Shown here piece by piece: positions 8,410 to 16,363 of a stretch of DNA of 64,000 nucleotides. The DNA is taken from NCBI RefSeq assembly GCF_035917455.1, contig NZ_CP109078.1:6742001-6806000 (forward strand), written 5' to 3'. The notes under the pieces are model-generated. The model worked only from the letters and a program-made list of their open reading frames with translations. It was not told where the DNA came from and ran no database searches. The position numbers and the translations under genes were made by a program. The stretch's first letter is position 1, and the number at the start of each line of letters is the position of its first letter. The stretch comes from Micromonospora sp. NBC_01796. Its GTDB lineage: Bacteria > Actinomycetota > Actinomycetes > Mycobacteriales > Micromonosporaceae.

Positions 8410-10083
8410 ATGGAAGACGTCCGGATCGAGTTCGACGTAACCGCCGGGATGCGCGACGGCACCGTCCTGCGCGCCGACGTCTTCCGGCCCGCGCAGGGCG
8501 GCCCGTGGCCGGTGCTGCTCGTCCGGACGCCGTACAACAAGCAGGATCCGGGCATCTTCGCCGGACTCAACCCGCTCGCCGCCGTCCGTCGCGGTTACCT
8601 GGTGGTCATCCAGGACACCCGTGGGCGGTACCGGTCCGAGGGGGAGTGGGAGCCGCTGCGCCACGAGCAGACCGACGGGTACGACTCCGTACGCTGGGCC
8701 GCGACCCTGCCCGGCGCGAACGGCCTCGTCGGCATGTACGGCCCCAGCTACCTGGGCAACGCCCAGTGGATGGCGGCGGCCGGAAAGCCACCGGAGCTGA
8801 CCGCCATCGCACCCGCCTTCACCTGGTCGGAGCCCTTCGACGGGCTGTTCGGCCGGGGCGGGGCGATCGAACTCGGTCTCGGCGGCAACTGGTCGCTGCA
8901 ACAGGGCGCGAACCAGCTCGGCCGCCGGTTCCGCGACGCTCCCGGTGAACGTGACCGACGACTGGTCGCCCTGGTGGCCGAGCTCGACTCGCTGGCCGAC
9001 GGCGGATACTGGGAACTGCCCGCCGACGCGTTCCCGGCCTTCGCCCGGCACGAGGTCCCCGACCTGGGCTACCAGCGGGCGCTGTCCGACCCGGAAGCGG
9101 TGGCCTCCTGCCGGGTGTCCGACAAGTACGACCAGATCGACCTGCCCACCCTCAACATCGGTGGCTGGTACGACGTCTTCCTCCAGGGCACCCTGGACAA
9201 CTACGCCGCGATGGCCGCCGCCGGTAGGCCCGCCCGGTTGGTCGTCGGACCGTGGTCGCACCGCAGTCAGGGCGGCCACCAGCAGGGCGAGGTCAACTTC
9301 GGGCTGGCCGCCAACGAGCGCAGCCTCGACCTGCGGACCACCCTGACCGACCTGCAGCTCGACTGGTTCGACCGGTGGCTGCAGCCGGACCGCCCGGTCG
9401 GACCGGAACAGCCGGTGCGGCTGTTCATCACCGGCGTCAACCGGTGGCGGGACGAGCCGCAGTGGCCGTTGGCCCGAGCGGTGGACACGCCCCTGTACCT
9501 CGGCCCGGACGGGACCCTCCGCGACGAACCGTCCGGACCCGAGACCGCGCCGGACACGTTCCGGTACGACCCCGCCGACCCGGTCCGTACGCACGGCGGT
9601 CAGATCCTGATGGCCGGCGAGTATCCGCCCGGCCCGTTCGACCAGGACCGGATCGAGCGCCGGGCGGACGTGCTGGTCTACACCGGCGCTCCGCTCACCG
9701 ACGACCTGGAGGTGACCGGGCGGATCCGGGTGGCGCTGGTCGCCGGGTCGACCGCTCCGGGGACCGACTGGGTGGCCCGGCTCTGCGACGTCGACCCGGA
9801 CGGCGTCTCCCGCAACCTCACCGACGGGATAGTCCGGGTTCGCGCCGAGCCGGGGGAGCCGGGGGAGCACGAGATCGACCTGTGGTCGATCGGGCACGTC
9901 TTCCGCCGTGGGCACCGGGTGCGGGTCCAGGTGACGTCGAGCAACTTCCCGCGCTGGGACCGCAACCTGAACAACGGCGGGACCGGAACGGCGATGATGG
10001 TCGCGGACCAGACCGTCTACCACGACGCGACCCGACCGTCCCGGATCATCCTGCCGGTGGTACCGCCGGCGGACCCGAGCTGA
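8410..10083 (+). CDS. CocE/NonD-family hydrolase (X-Pro dipeptidyl-peptidase S15 fold)
   Basis: 557 residues, ATG preceded by GGAAGGGA. The alpha/beta-hydrolase core holds the nucleophile in GPSYLG (Ser113), an oxyanion Tyr in TPYNK near residue 42, an acidic region GGWYDVF and a His in GPWSHRSQGG. The C-terminal jelly-roll is typical of the cocaine esterase/glutaryl-acylase group (VTGRIRVALVAG). No signal peptide is present. Family members split esters or amides; the substrate here is unknown. The LacI-type operator upstream suggests coregulation with sugar uptake, so an acylated sugar or peptide is possible (inference). Confidence 0.88.
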   Translation: MEDVRIEFDVTAGMRDGTVLRADVFRPAQGGPWPVLLVRTPYNKQDPGIFAGLNPLAAVRRGYLVVIQDTRGRYRSEGEWEPLRHEQTDGYDSVRWAATLPGANGLVGMYGPSYLGNAQWMAAAGKPPELTAIAPAFTWSEPFDGLFGRGGAIELGLGGNWSLQQGANQLGRRFRDAPGERDRRLVALVAELDSLADGGYWELPADAFPAFARHEVPDLGYQRALSDPEAVASCRVSDKYDQIDLPTLNIGGWYDVFLQGTLDNYAAMAAAGRPARLVVGPWSHRSQGGHQQGEVNFGLAANERSLDLRTTLTDLQLDWFDRWLQPDRPVGPEQPVRLFITGVNRWRDEPQWPLARAVDTPLYLGPDGTLRDEPSGPETAPDTFRYDPADPVRTHGGQILMAGEYPPGPFDQDRIERRADVLVYTGAPLTDDLEVTGRIRVALVAGSTAPGTDWVARLCDVDPDGVSRNLTDGIVRVRAEPGEPGEHEIDLWSIGHVFRRGHRVRVQVTSSNFPRWDRNLNNGGTGTAMMVADQTVYHDATRPSRIILPVVPPADPS

Positions 10084-10092
10084 GTGCCGAGC

Positions 10093-10128
10093 CCGTGCCC
10101 GAGCCGGGTGCAGCCGACTCGGGCACGG
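10093..10128. terminator. Bidirectional terminator between convergent genes
   Basis: Perfect 11-base arms CCGTGCCCGAG (10093-10103) and CTCGGGCACGG (10118-10128) with a 14-base loop. It lies between the ends of two convergent genes at 10083 and 10153. There is no U-tract, as is common in GC-rich actinomycetes. Confidence 0.65.
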
Positions 10129-10152
10129 TGATCTACGGGGTGGACGGGATGA

Positions 10153-11355
10153 CTAGACGGGCCGGGACGTGACGATGATGCCGATGCACATCTCGTCGCT
10201 GGTGCCCTCGCCCCAGACCACGTAACGCGGCGGCAGGGGCTGCAACTGGGGTATCTGGCGCCGGAGGTTCGCGTCGTGGGTACAGGTCACCCGGTACCTG
10301 TCGCCCGCCTTGACGGCCACCGGGGCGACCAGGGGCTGGATCGCCTGCGAGTCGAAGTCGTACGCGGGAATGTCGAGCAACGTACGCGCCTGCGGGGTGT
10401 CCGGGTTCAGCTCCACCTTGATCGACCGTCCGAGCAGGTGCATGTGCCCGGCGAGGGCGTACAGCGTGGCGGGTTTGCGGATCTCCTGGTCGCAGTGCTG
10501 GGTGGCCCCGGCGACCGGAGCCCGCCCCCCGTTGCAGTACGTGTTGAGCTCGTCGACCGCCGCCCCGGCGGCGTCACCGAACCGGGACCTGACGTCGGCT
10601 ACGGCGGCCTGCCGTTCGCAGAGCGGCCCGGACTCGCCGTCGGCGCACGGCAGCTCGACCGGTGCCGAGATCACGTCGGTGGTCAGCGACACGAAGTTGG
10701 CTCCGCCGTCGGTGAGCCGCAGCCGGATCCCGGACCGGTCGGAGCCGACCGCACCGGCCTGCGCACCGAGCAGGTTGTAGTGGACCTGCATGACGAGCTG
10801 GCTGCCGGGTGTCATCGGATAACCGAGGTCGGGCGCGAGCAGCGTCTCGTTCGCGCCGGGCGCCCAGTGGGCCACCCAGGCCAGGTCGTCTCCGATGCCG
10901 CTGTTGCCGAAGCAGGTCCAGCCCTCGCCCGGCGTACTGTCGTCCAGTTCCCGGGCCTCCTTCGCGCTCTGCGGGCCGACCCGGAAGAAGATCGCGTGGT
11001 GGACGAGTTCGGTGTTCTGGGGCAGGAACTGGCTGCCGGTCAGGAAGGCCGGGTTGGTCAGCCCCGGATCGACCAGGAAGCACCGGTACTCGTCGGTGCC
11101 GCCGTTGGGGGCCGCGGGCGTGTACGGCCGGGGCATGGACAGGTTGACGAAGCGCTCCCCGTCGCGCAGCGGGGCCGCCGCCGGTGGGTCGAAGCGGCTG
11201 TCGTGCCCACCGTGTCCGGCACCGCTGGGCGAGGGCTTTCCGGCGCCGGATTCGCCGGGCCCGGGACTCAGCGAACAGGACGTGATCAGCAGGAGTACGG
11301 CACCGAGTAGGGCGGCTGTGCCGAGGGAGCGCTGGACAGGTCGGACGATTTCCAT
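10153..11355 (-). CDS. Copper type II monooxygenase-like (PHM/DBH fold) lipoprotein
   Basis: 400 residues with a lipoprotein signal (lipobox LITSC, Cys27) and a Gly/Pro/Ser-rich tether. The remainder matches ascorbate-dependent type II copper monooxygenases of the peptidylglycine hydroxylating family. Candidate CuA ligands are His119-His120 (ELVHHAIFF) and His192 (MQVHYN). Candidate CuB ligands are His304 and His306 (GHMHLLG) and Met389 (TSDEMC), close to the end. All six ligands of the animal enzymes thus have counterparts in the same order. Spacing between the two copper sites is longer than in rat PHM. It is surface-anchored and stands alone between convergent and tandem neighbours. Substrate and electron donor are unknown. 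Confidence 0.75.
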   Translation of the reverse strand: MEIVRPVQRSLGTAALLGAVLLLITSCSLSPGPGESGAGKPSPSGAGHGGHDSRFDPPAAAPLRDGERFVNLSMPRPYTPAAPNGGTDEYRCFLVDPGLTNPAFLTGSQFLPQNTELVHHAIFFRVGPQSAKEARELDDSTPGEGWTCFGNSGIGDDLAWVAHWAPGANETLLAPDLGYPMTPGSQLVMQVHYNLLGAQAGAVGSDRSGIRLRLTDGGANFVSLTTDVISAPVELPCADGESGPLCERQAAVADVRSRFGDAAGAAVDELNTYCNGGRAPVAGATQHCDQEIRKPATLYALAGHMHLLGRSIKVELNPDTPQARTLLDIPAYDFDSQAIQPLVAPVAVKAGDRYRVTCTHDANLRRQIPQLQPLPPRYVVWGEGTSDEMCIGIIVTSRPV

Positions 11356-11548
11356 GGCTGCCTCCGGTCGGGCTGGGGAATCCGTTCAAACGGATCAGGC
11401 ACCACCCGCTGTGAGCGGGCTATGTCGCTCTGTGACCGGGCGCCAGCGTACCGGGCGGACATTAAGGGAATCTCCGGCGACACTTTCGATGTCGTACATC
11501 GGACAAAGCGGGGGATAAAAGCGAGTTTTTCCCATGTATTGATCGGCG

Positions 11549-12859
11549 TTACAGGTCCGAGGGGAAGTACCGGTCCGTCAGTGCGTTGTGGAACGTGCCG
11601 GTGGGGTCGTAACGATCGCGCAGCCGGCGGAAGTCATCCCAGCGCTCGTAGAGGTCCCGCACCACCTCCGGCTCGGTGCCGAAGAGCTTGCCCCAGTGCG
11701 GTCGCGCCCCGTACGGCGCCAGCACCTCCTCGATCGCGGCCAGCACCGGGGTCACCGCCGGGGTGTCCTTGACCCAGGTGAAGTGGACGGCCACACTCTC
11801 CCGCCGGTAGCTCGGGCTCAGCCACAGGTCGTCGGCGGCGATCGTACGGATCTCCGAGATCTGCAGCACCGGTGCGATCAGGTGCCGGATCGTGGCCAGG
11901 GCGTCCAGTGCGGACCGGGCCTCGGACCGGGGCACCAGGTACTCCGACTGCAACTCCTCGCCGCTGCTCGGGGTGAACTCCAACCGGAAGTGCGGCAGCC
12001 TCGCGTGCCACGGACCCGGTACGCCGAGTTGCTCGGTGCAGTTCACCGCGGACACGCCCGGCACCGGGTGCAGGGGCTCGTCGGCCAGGGTCGCCCCGTA
12101 CCAGACCGGCGGTACGGCCGCCGCGTCGAACCCGTCGACCCGGAGCTTGCGCCAGACCTGGTTGATCCGGTCACCGGTCCAGTCGGTGAACAGGCTGACG
12201 CTGTACCCGCCGCCGAGGATCTCGTCGAAGTGCTCGCGCAGCAGTTCGCCGGGCAGGTCTCGGTAGACGTACTGGCGCAGGTCGTAGGTCGGCTCGATGG
12301 CCAGGGTCAACGCGGTGACGACGCCGAGCGAGCCCAGCCCCACCACCATGCCGGGGAAGTCGGCACCGTCGGCGTTCCGGCTGACCGTGACCAGCTCACC
12401 GTCGGCGGTGACCAGTTCCATCGCGGAGACGGCGGTGGCCAGACCACCGTTGTGCTCACCCGAACCGTGGGTCCCGGTGGCGCACGCCCCGGCGACCGAG
12501 ATGTGCGGCAGCGAACCGAGGTTGTGCAGGGCGTAGCCCTCGGCGTACAGGCGGGCGGCCAGCTCGCCGTAACGCATCCCGGCGCTGACCGTGACGGTCC
12601 GGCGCTCCGGATCGATCTCCGCCCGCTCCGGCAGACCGGCGACCGAGACGAGATCCCCCGGGGTGTCCGCGATCCGGTTGAACGAGTGGGCGGTGCCGAG
12701 GGCGCGTACCCGCTCGCTGCCGGCGACGATCCGCCGCAGTTCGGTCACCGAGGAGGGGCGGTGGAACCGCCGGGCGCCGAACGTTATGTTGCCGGCCCAG
12801 TTGGTCCGGGGTCCGCTCGCCGGGTCTGGCGTCGGGGCGGCTGTCGGTGCGGGCGTCAT
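11549..12859 (-). CDS. FAD-dependent alditol oxidase (AldO type)
   Basis: 436 residues from the ATG at 12859, which has AGGA six bases upstream; longer readings start in the next promoter. It belongs to the VAO/PCMH flavoprotein family: the FAD-binding N-terminal half contains ALGTAHSFN, in which His58 matches the residue that carries covalent FAD in Streptomyces AldO. GSLPHISVAGACATGTHGSG is the pyrophosphate loop. The C-terminal half carries RPHWGKLF, resembling the AldO active-site lysine region. Known relatives oxidise xylitol or sorbitol at C1, producing hydrogen peroxide. Sugar lactone oxidases are the alternative, but the length of about 420 residues and the motifs favour alditol oxidase. 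No signal peptide; cytoplasmic. Confidence 0.85.
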   Translation of the reverse strand: MTPAPTAAPTPDPASGPRTNWAGNITFGARRFHRPSSVTELRRIVAGSERVRALGTAHSFNRIADTPGDLVSVAGLPERAEIDPERRTVTVSAGMRYGELAARLYAEGYALHNLGSLPHISVAGACATGTHGSGEHNGGLATAVSAMELVTADGELVTVSRNADGADFPGMVVGLGSLGVVTALTLAIEPTYDLRQYVYRDLPGELLREHFDEILGGGYSVSLFTDWTGDRINQVWRKLRVDGFDAAAVPPVWYGATLADEPLHPVPGVSAVNCTEQLGVPGPWHARLPHFRLEFTPSSGEELQSEYLVPRSEARSALDALATIRHLIAPVLQISEIRTIAADDLWLSPSYRRESVAVHFTWVKDTPAVTPVLAAIEEVLAPYGARPHWGKLFGTEPEVVRDLYERWDDFRRLRDRYDPTGTFHNALTDRYFPSDL

Positions 12860-13106
12860 CGGCGGTCCTGTCTGCGCGCGGTGGACCGGCCCCGCCGAGG
12901 TGGAGCCGGCGTGTGCCGCCAGGGGGCGCGGCGGCACACCGTACCAAGATTGCCCCGTGCACAGGTGCGCGCCAACCTGGTCGGTGACACGATCACCGGG
13001 CGGATCGGATGGCCGGGGCGAGACCGGCACATCCGGGGGCGCCGGCTACACCGCCGGTGCCGGGAAACCGTGTACGACCCTGATCGACATCCCTCGAAAG
13101 AAGGCA

Positions 13107-13673
13107 ATGATGACCACACCCTCGACTCCCGGAGCCGGCGACCTGCCACCCGGACCCACCGGCAAGCCGGTGCTCCCCGCGGCCGGCGGTGCCGTACCCG
13201 AGTTGGCGCCACCCACGGTGACCGTGGCGACGTACCCCGACTACGCCTCGGCCCAGCGCGCCGTCGACTACCTGTCCGACAGCGGGTTCCCGGTCCAGCA
13301 CACCGCGATCGTCGGCACCGGCCTGCGGCTGGTGGAGAACGTCATCGGCCGGCTGACCACCGGCCGCGCGGCGTCGGCCGGTGCGGCCAGCGGCGCCTGG
13401 TTCGGTCTGTTCATCGGGCTGCTGTTCGGCATCTTCAGCAGTTCGGGCTGGCTCGGTGTGCTGATCGCCTCGGTGGTCATCGGCGCGGTCTGGGGCGCGA
13501 TCTTCGGCGCGAGCGCGCACGCCATGACCCGTGGCCGGCGTGACTTCACCTCGCGCAGTTCACTCCAGGCCGAGCAGTACGGGATCGCGGTCGACGCGGA
13601 GCACGCCGAGGAGGCCCGTCAGCTCATCGTCCGGCTGAACTGGCGTTCCAGCGAGTCCGGCTCGGCCGGTTAG
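13107..13673 (+). CDS. General stress protein 17M-like small membrane protein
   Basis: 188 residues from ATG 13107; the adjacent ATG at 13110 has better spacing from AAGAAGG. After a proline-rich leader there is a short alpha/beta segment (VTVATYPDYASAQRAVDYLS), common to YflT/GSP17M-type proteins. Two glycine-rich hydrophobic helices follow (GAWFGLFIGLLFGIFSSSGW and LIASVVIGAVWGAIFGASAH), then another alpha/beta tail (YGIAVDAEHAEEARQLIV). Function is unknown beyond a stress association in relatives. A strong terminator follows the stop. Confidence 0.75.
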   Translation: MMTTPSTPGAGDLPPGPTGKPVLPAAGGAVPELAPPTVTVATYPDYASAQRAVDYLSDSGFPVQHTAIVGTGLRLVENVIGRLTTGRAASAGAASGAWFGLFIGLLFGIFSSSGWLGVLIASVVIGAVWGAIFGASAHAMTRGRRDFTSRSSLQAEQYGIAVDAEHAEEARQLIVRLNWRSSESGSAG

Positions 13674-13701
13674 CCCGCTCCGCCCGTACGCCCGACACAC
13701 C

Positions 13702-13734
13702 GGGGCCGCGCGACCGGAACGGTCGCGCGGCCCC
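13702..13734 (+). terminator. Rho-independent-like terminator
   Basis: Perfect 15-base GC arms at 13702-13716 and 13720-13734 around a GAA loop, 28 bases after the stop of the stress-type gene, followed by TTCGTGT. Confidence 0.8.
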
Positions 13735-13902
13735 TTCGTGTCCCGGCCCCGGTCTGCCCGGCCGGACCGCTCCCCGGCTCGGATCCGCGAGCCCAATTGT
13801 CGTGTTGCGTGGTTTTGTGCGTGTCAGGTGGTTCATAGTGATTTGGGAAATATCGGGAGCGCCCTGACCGCCACCTCCGAGCATTTCGAAAGGCAACCCA
13901 CC

Positions 13903-15093
13903 ATGCACGTCCTGATGACGGCGGCGGGCAGACGTACCGAGCACTGGACCGAACTGTTCGCCGCGCTCTGTGACCGGCCCGAGGTCACGCTCACGGTGCT
14001 CGCGGCCGACGTCTCGGCGTCGACCCACCGGCGCCTGGACCGGTTGGCCCGGTTACGACCGAACCTGCGCTACCACCTGGTGTCGCACCTGCTGGGCGAG
14101 CACCGGACCGGGCACCTGGCATCGGGGCTGTTCCGACCGGGAACCGGCCGGCGGCTCGGCGGCCGGCACCCGGACGTCGTACACGTCATCGGGGAGGCCA
14201 CGTACCTGACCAGCTGGCAGGCCATCCGGATGCGGCAGCGACACTGGCCCACCGCACCGCTCACCCTGTACGCGGCGCAGAACGTCGTGACGCGGTTCCC
14301 GGTGCCGTTCCCGCGACTCGAACGGCAGGCGTACGACAGCATCGACCACGCCTTCCCGATCACTCCGGCGGCGCTCGGGGTGCTGCGCGCCAGGGGATAC
14401 CGGGGGCCGGCGACGATCGTCCCGCTCGGGGTCGACACCGCCCTGTTCCGGCCCCGTCCGGCGACCCGACCGCAGGCGCGACGGTTCACCGTGGGTTTTG
14501 TCGGCCGGCTGGAGCCGTACAAGGGCGTGCACGACCTGCTCCGGGCCGTGGATCTGCTCGACTGCGACCTGCTGGCGGTCGGCGGCGGCAGCCTGTATCC
14601 GGAGATCGAGCGGACCGCCGCCCGTCGACCGGGCCGGATCAGCCTCGCCGGCTGGACCGACCACGCCGACCTGCCGGAACTGTTGTCCCGGATGGACGTG
14701 CTGGTCCTGCCCTCGATCGAGGTGATCCGGCGCGGCCCGCTGCGGTGGACCGGTGTCCCGCAGCGGGAGCAGTTCGGCCGGGTGCTGCTGGAGGCGATGG
14801 CGTGCGGCGTACCGGTCGTCGGCAGCGAGGTGGGCGAGATCCCGTACGTGATCGGCCCTGCCGGTCTGACCTATCCCGCCGGTGACGTGGTGGCCCTGGC
14901 CGACCGGCTCGCCGCGCTGCGTGACCATCCCGACCTCGCCCGACAGTTGGCCGGCCGGGGGTTACGCCGGGCCACCGACGAGTTCAGCTGGGCGGGAACC
15001 GCCGATGGCATGTACCACGTCTGGCAGGAGTTGACCGGCGCCGGGCGGCAGTTGGCCACCGCCCGAGGACCCGATCGGCCCACCGGGCCGTGA
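13903..15093 (+). CDS. Glycosyltransferase family 4
   Basis: 396 residues from the ATG at 13903, preceded by GAAAGG. It has the GT-B fold: the N-terminal acceptor half contains DVVHVIGEATYLTSWQAIRM, and the C-terminal donor half contains VPLGVDTALFRP, VGFVGRLEPYKGVHDLLRAV and the nucleotide-sugar motif EQFGRVLLEAMACGVPVV (E-x7-E). Family members transfer a sugar from a nucleotide donor with retention. The next gene, 68 bases on, is a TylF-type methyltransferase, so the pair may add a sugar and methylate it or its aglycone (inference). No signal or membrane segment is seen. Confidence 0.88.
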   Translation: MHVLMTAAGRRTEHWTELFAALCDRPEVTLTVLAADVSASTHRRLDRLARLRPNLRYHLVSHLLGEHRTGHLASGLFRPGTGRRLGGRHPDVVHVIGEATYLTSWQAIRMRQRHWPTAPLTLYAAQNVVTRFPVPFPRLERQAYDSIDHAFPITPAALGVLRARGYRGPATIVPLGVDTALFRPRPATRPQARRFTVGFVGRLEPYKGVHDLLRAVDLLDCDLLAVGGGSLYPEIERTAARRPGRISLAGWTDHADLPELLSRMDVLVLPSIEVIRRGPLRWTGVPQREQFGRVLLEAMACGVPVVGSEVGEIPYVIGPAGLTYPAGDVVALADRLAALRDHPDLARQLAGRGLRRATDEFSWAGTADGMYHVWQELTGAGRQLATARGPDRPTGP

Positions 15094-15161
15094 CCACCCG
15101 GCGGTGGCGACCGCCGCGCGACAACCAGTACCGCAGAAGACATCTCAGCGAAGGAACGACG

Positions 15162-16025
15162 ATGACCGATTTCCTGTCCCCGGCGCAGGTCGCCGAGCCG
15201 ACCACCGACGATCCCCGTCAGCTCTACCTCGACCTGCTCAAGAAGACCCTGACCCGGTACGCCTTCGGGGAGACCTGGACCCCGTTCCAGCCCCGCCGCC
15301 GGTCGTTGCGGGGGGCGGTGTACCGCCGGGGCCAGCGGTTGCTGCACCAGCGGGGGATGGAGTTGGTGCTCCGCTTCCCGTTCGACGCGCAGGCGCGCGA
15401 GGTCGGCCGGGACTGCCCGCCGGACGCGGAGACCATGATCGGCCTGCACCGACTGGACAACCTGGAGCACTGCGTACGGGACGTGCTCGAACGCGGCGTG
15501 CCCGGTGACCTGATCGAGACCGGGGTGTGGCGTGGCGGCGCCTGCATCTTCATGCGCGCCATGCTCAAGGCGTACGGGGACCACGACCGTACGGTCTGGG
15601 TCGCGGACTCGTTCCGTGGCCTGCCCAAACCCGACCCGCGCCGGGTCGAGGACGTCGAGGACGCACTGTGGAGCGTGCCCGTCCTGGCGGTGTCGATGGA
15701 CCAGGTCAAGGGCAACTTCAGCCGGTACGGACTGCTCGACGACCAGGTCGGCTTCCTGCCCGGATGGTTCAAGGACACCCTGCCGACGGCACCCCTCGAC
15801 CGGATCTCCGTGATGCGCCTCGACGGCGACCTCTACGAGTCCACCGAGGTGGCGTTGCGGTCGCTCTACCCGAAGCTCTCCGTCGGCGGGTACGTCATCA
15901 TCGACGACTACCACGCCGTACGCGGCTGCCGCCAGGCCGTCGACGACTTCCGCGCCGAGTTCGGCATCACCGACGAACTCCGCCAGGTCGACTGGACCTG
16001 CCGCTACTGGCAACGCACCCGCTGA
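15162..16025 (+). CDS. TylF/MycF-family SAM-dependent O-methyltransferase
   Basis: 287 residues, ATG with GAAGGAA upstream. It matches macrocin O-methyltransferases: LYLDLLKKTLTRYAF near the N-terminus, the SAM-binding stretch DLIETGVWRGGACIFMRA, WVADSFRGLPKPDP, and the metal/catalytic region MRLDGDLYESTEVAL with VGGYVIIDDYH. TylF and MycF methylate a sugar hydroxyl of macrolides and require Mg. Many relatives lie in polysaccharide or glycolipid loci, so with the glycosyltransferase just upstream the target may be a glycan rather than an antibiotic. It ends 25 bases before a large inverted repeat. Confidence 0.88.
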   Translation: MTDFLSPAQVAEPTTDDPRQLYLDLLKKTLTRYAFGETWTPFQPRRRSLRGAVYRRGQRLLHQRGMELVLRFPFDAQAREVGRDCPPDAETMIGLHRLDNLEHCVRDVLERGVPGDLIETGVWRGGACIFMRAMLKAYGDHDRTVWVADSFRGLPKPDPRRVEDVEDALWSVPVLAVSMDQVKGNFSRYGLLDDQVGFLPGWFKDTLPTAPLDRISVMRLDGDLYESTEVALRSLYPKLSVGGYVIIDDYHAVRGCRQAVDDFRAEFGITDELRQVDWTCRYWQRTR

Positions 16026-16050
16026 CCAGCGCCGACGGCGCCGCCGCCCC

Positions 16051-16112
16051 GTCGATCTAGGGCAAATACGTGTGGTCGGAGATCAACAAGCGCGTATTTG
16101 CCCTAGGTCGAC
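16051..16112. repeat. Long inverted repeat between convergent genes, probable bidirectional terminator
   Basis: Arms at 16051-16070 and 16093-16112 match at 19 of 20 bases (core CTAGGGCAAATACG), with a 22-base loop. It lies between the TylF-like gene and the carrier-protein gene. The right arm contains the carrier-protein TAG stop (16103-16105) and its last codons. The arms are AT-richer than the surroundings and no T-run follows. Confidence 0.7.
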
Positions 16113-16363
16113 GAGCGCTGCGGGGTGAGTTGGGCGGCGAGGTCGTCGAGGGTGTTGAGGCCACGGCCGGTGCCGGAGAGGTCCAGCTCGACGTCGTACT
16201 CGTTCTCGATCGCGTCGATGAGCCGGAGCAGGCCCAGCGAGTCCACGCCCAGCGCGACCAGGGAGGCGCCGCTGACCAGCACGTCCTCGGTCCCGACCGC
16301 CCCGTCCGTGACCTCGTGGATCAGCTCGGCCAGCCGTCGGCGCAACCCGTCGTCCCCGGTCAT
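16103..16363 (-). CDS. Free-standing acyl/peptidyl carrier protein
   Basis: 86 residues. The 4'-phosphopantetheine site is Ser42 in LGVDSLGLLRL, within the usual four-helix carrier fold. The ATG overlaps the NRPS stop by four bases, so it is translationally coupled. Being separate from the C-A-T module, it probably carries the acyl group activated by the ligase at 19449 (inference). Its stop codon lies in the right arm of the inverted repeat. Confidence 0.9.
   Translation of the reverse strand: MTGDDGLRRRLAELIHEVTDGAVGTEDVLVSGASLVALGVDSLGLLRLIDAIENEYDVELDLSGTGRGLNTLDDLAAQLTPQRSST

Noticed and set aside
7060-10023. 987-codon minus-strand reading across the LacI and CocE-type genes
   Set aside because: It is the antisense of two well-supported genes and has no recognisable motifs.
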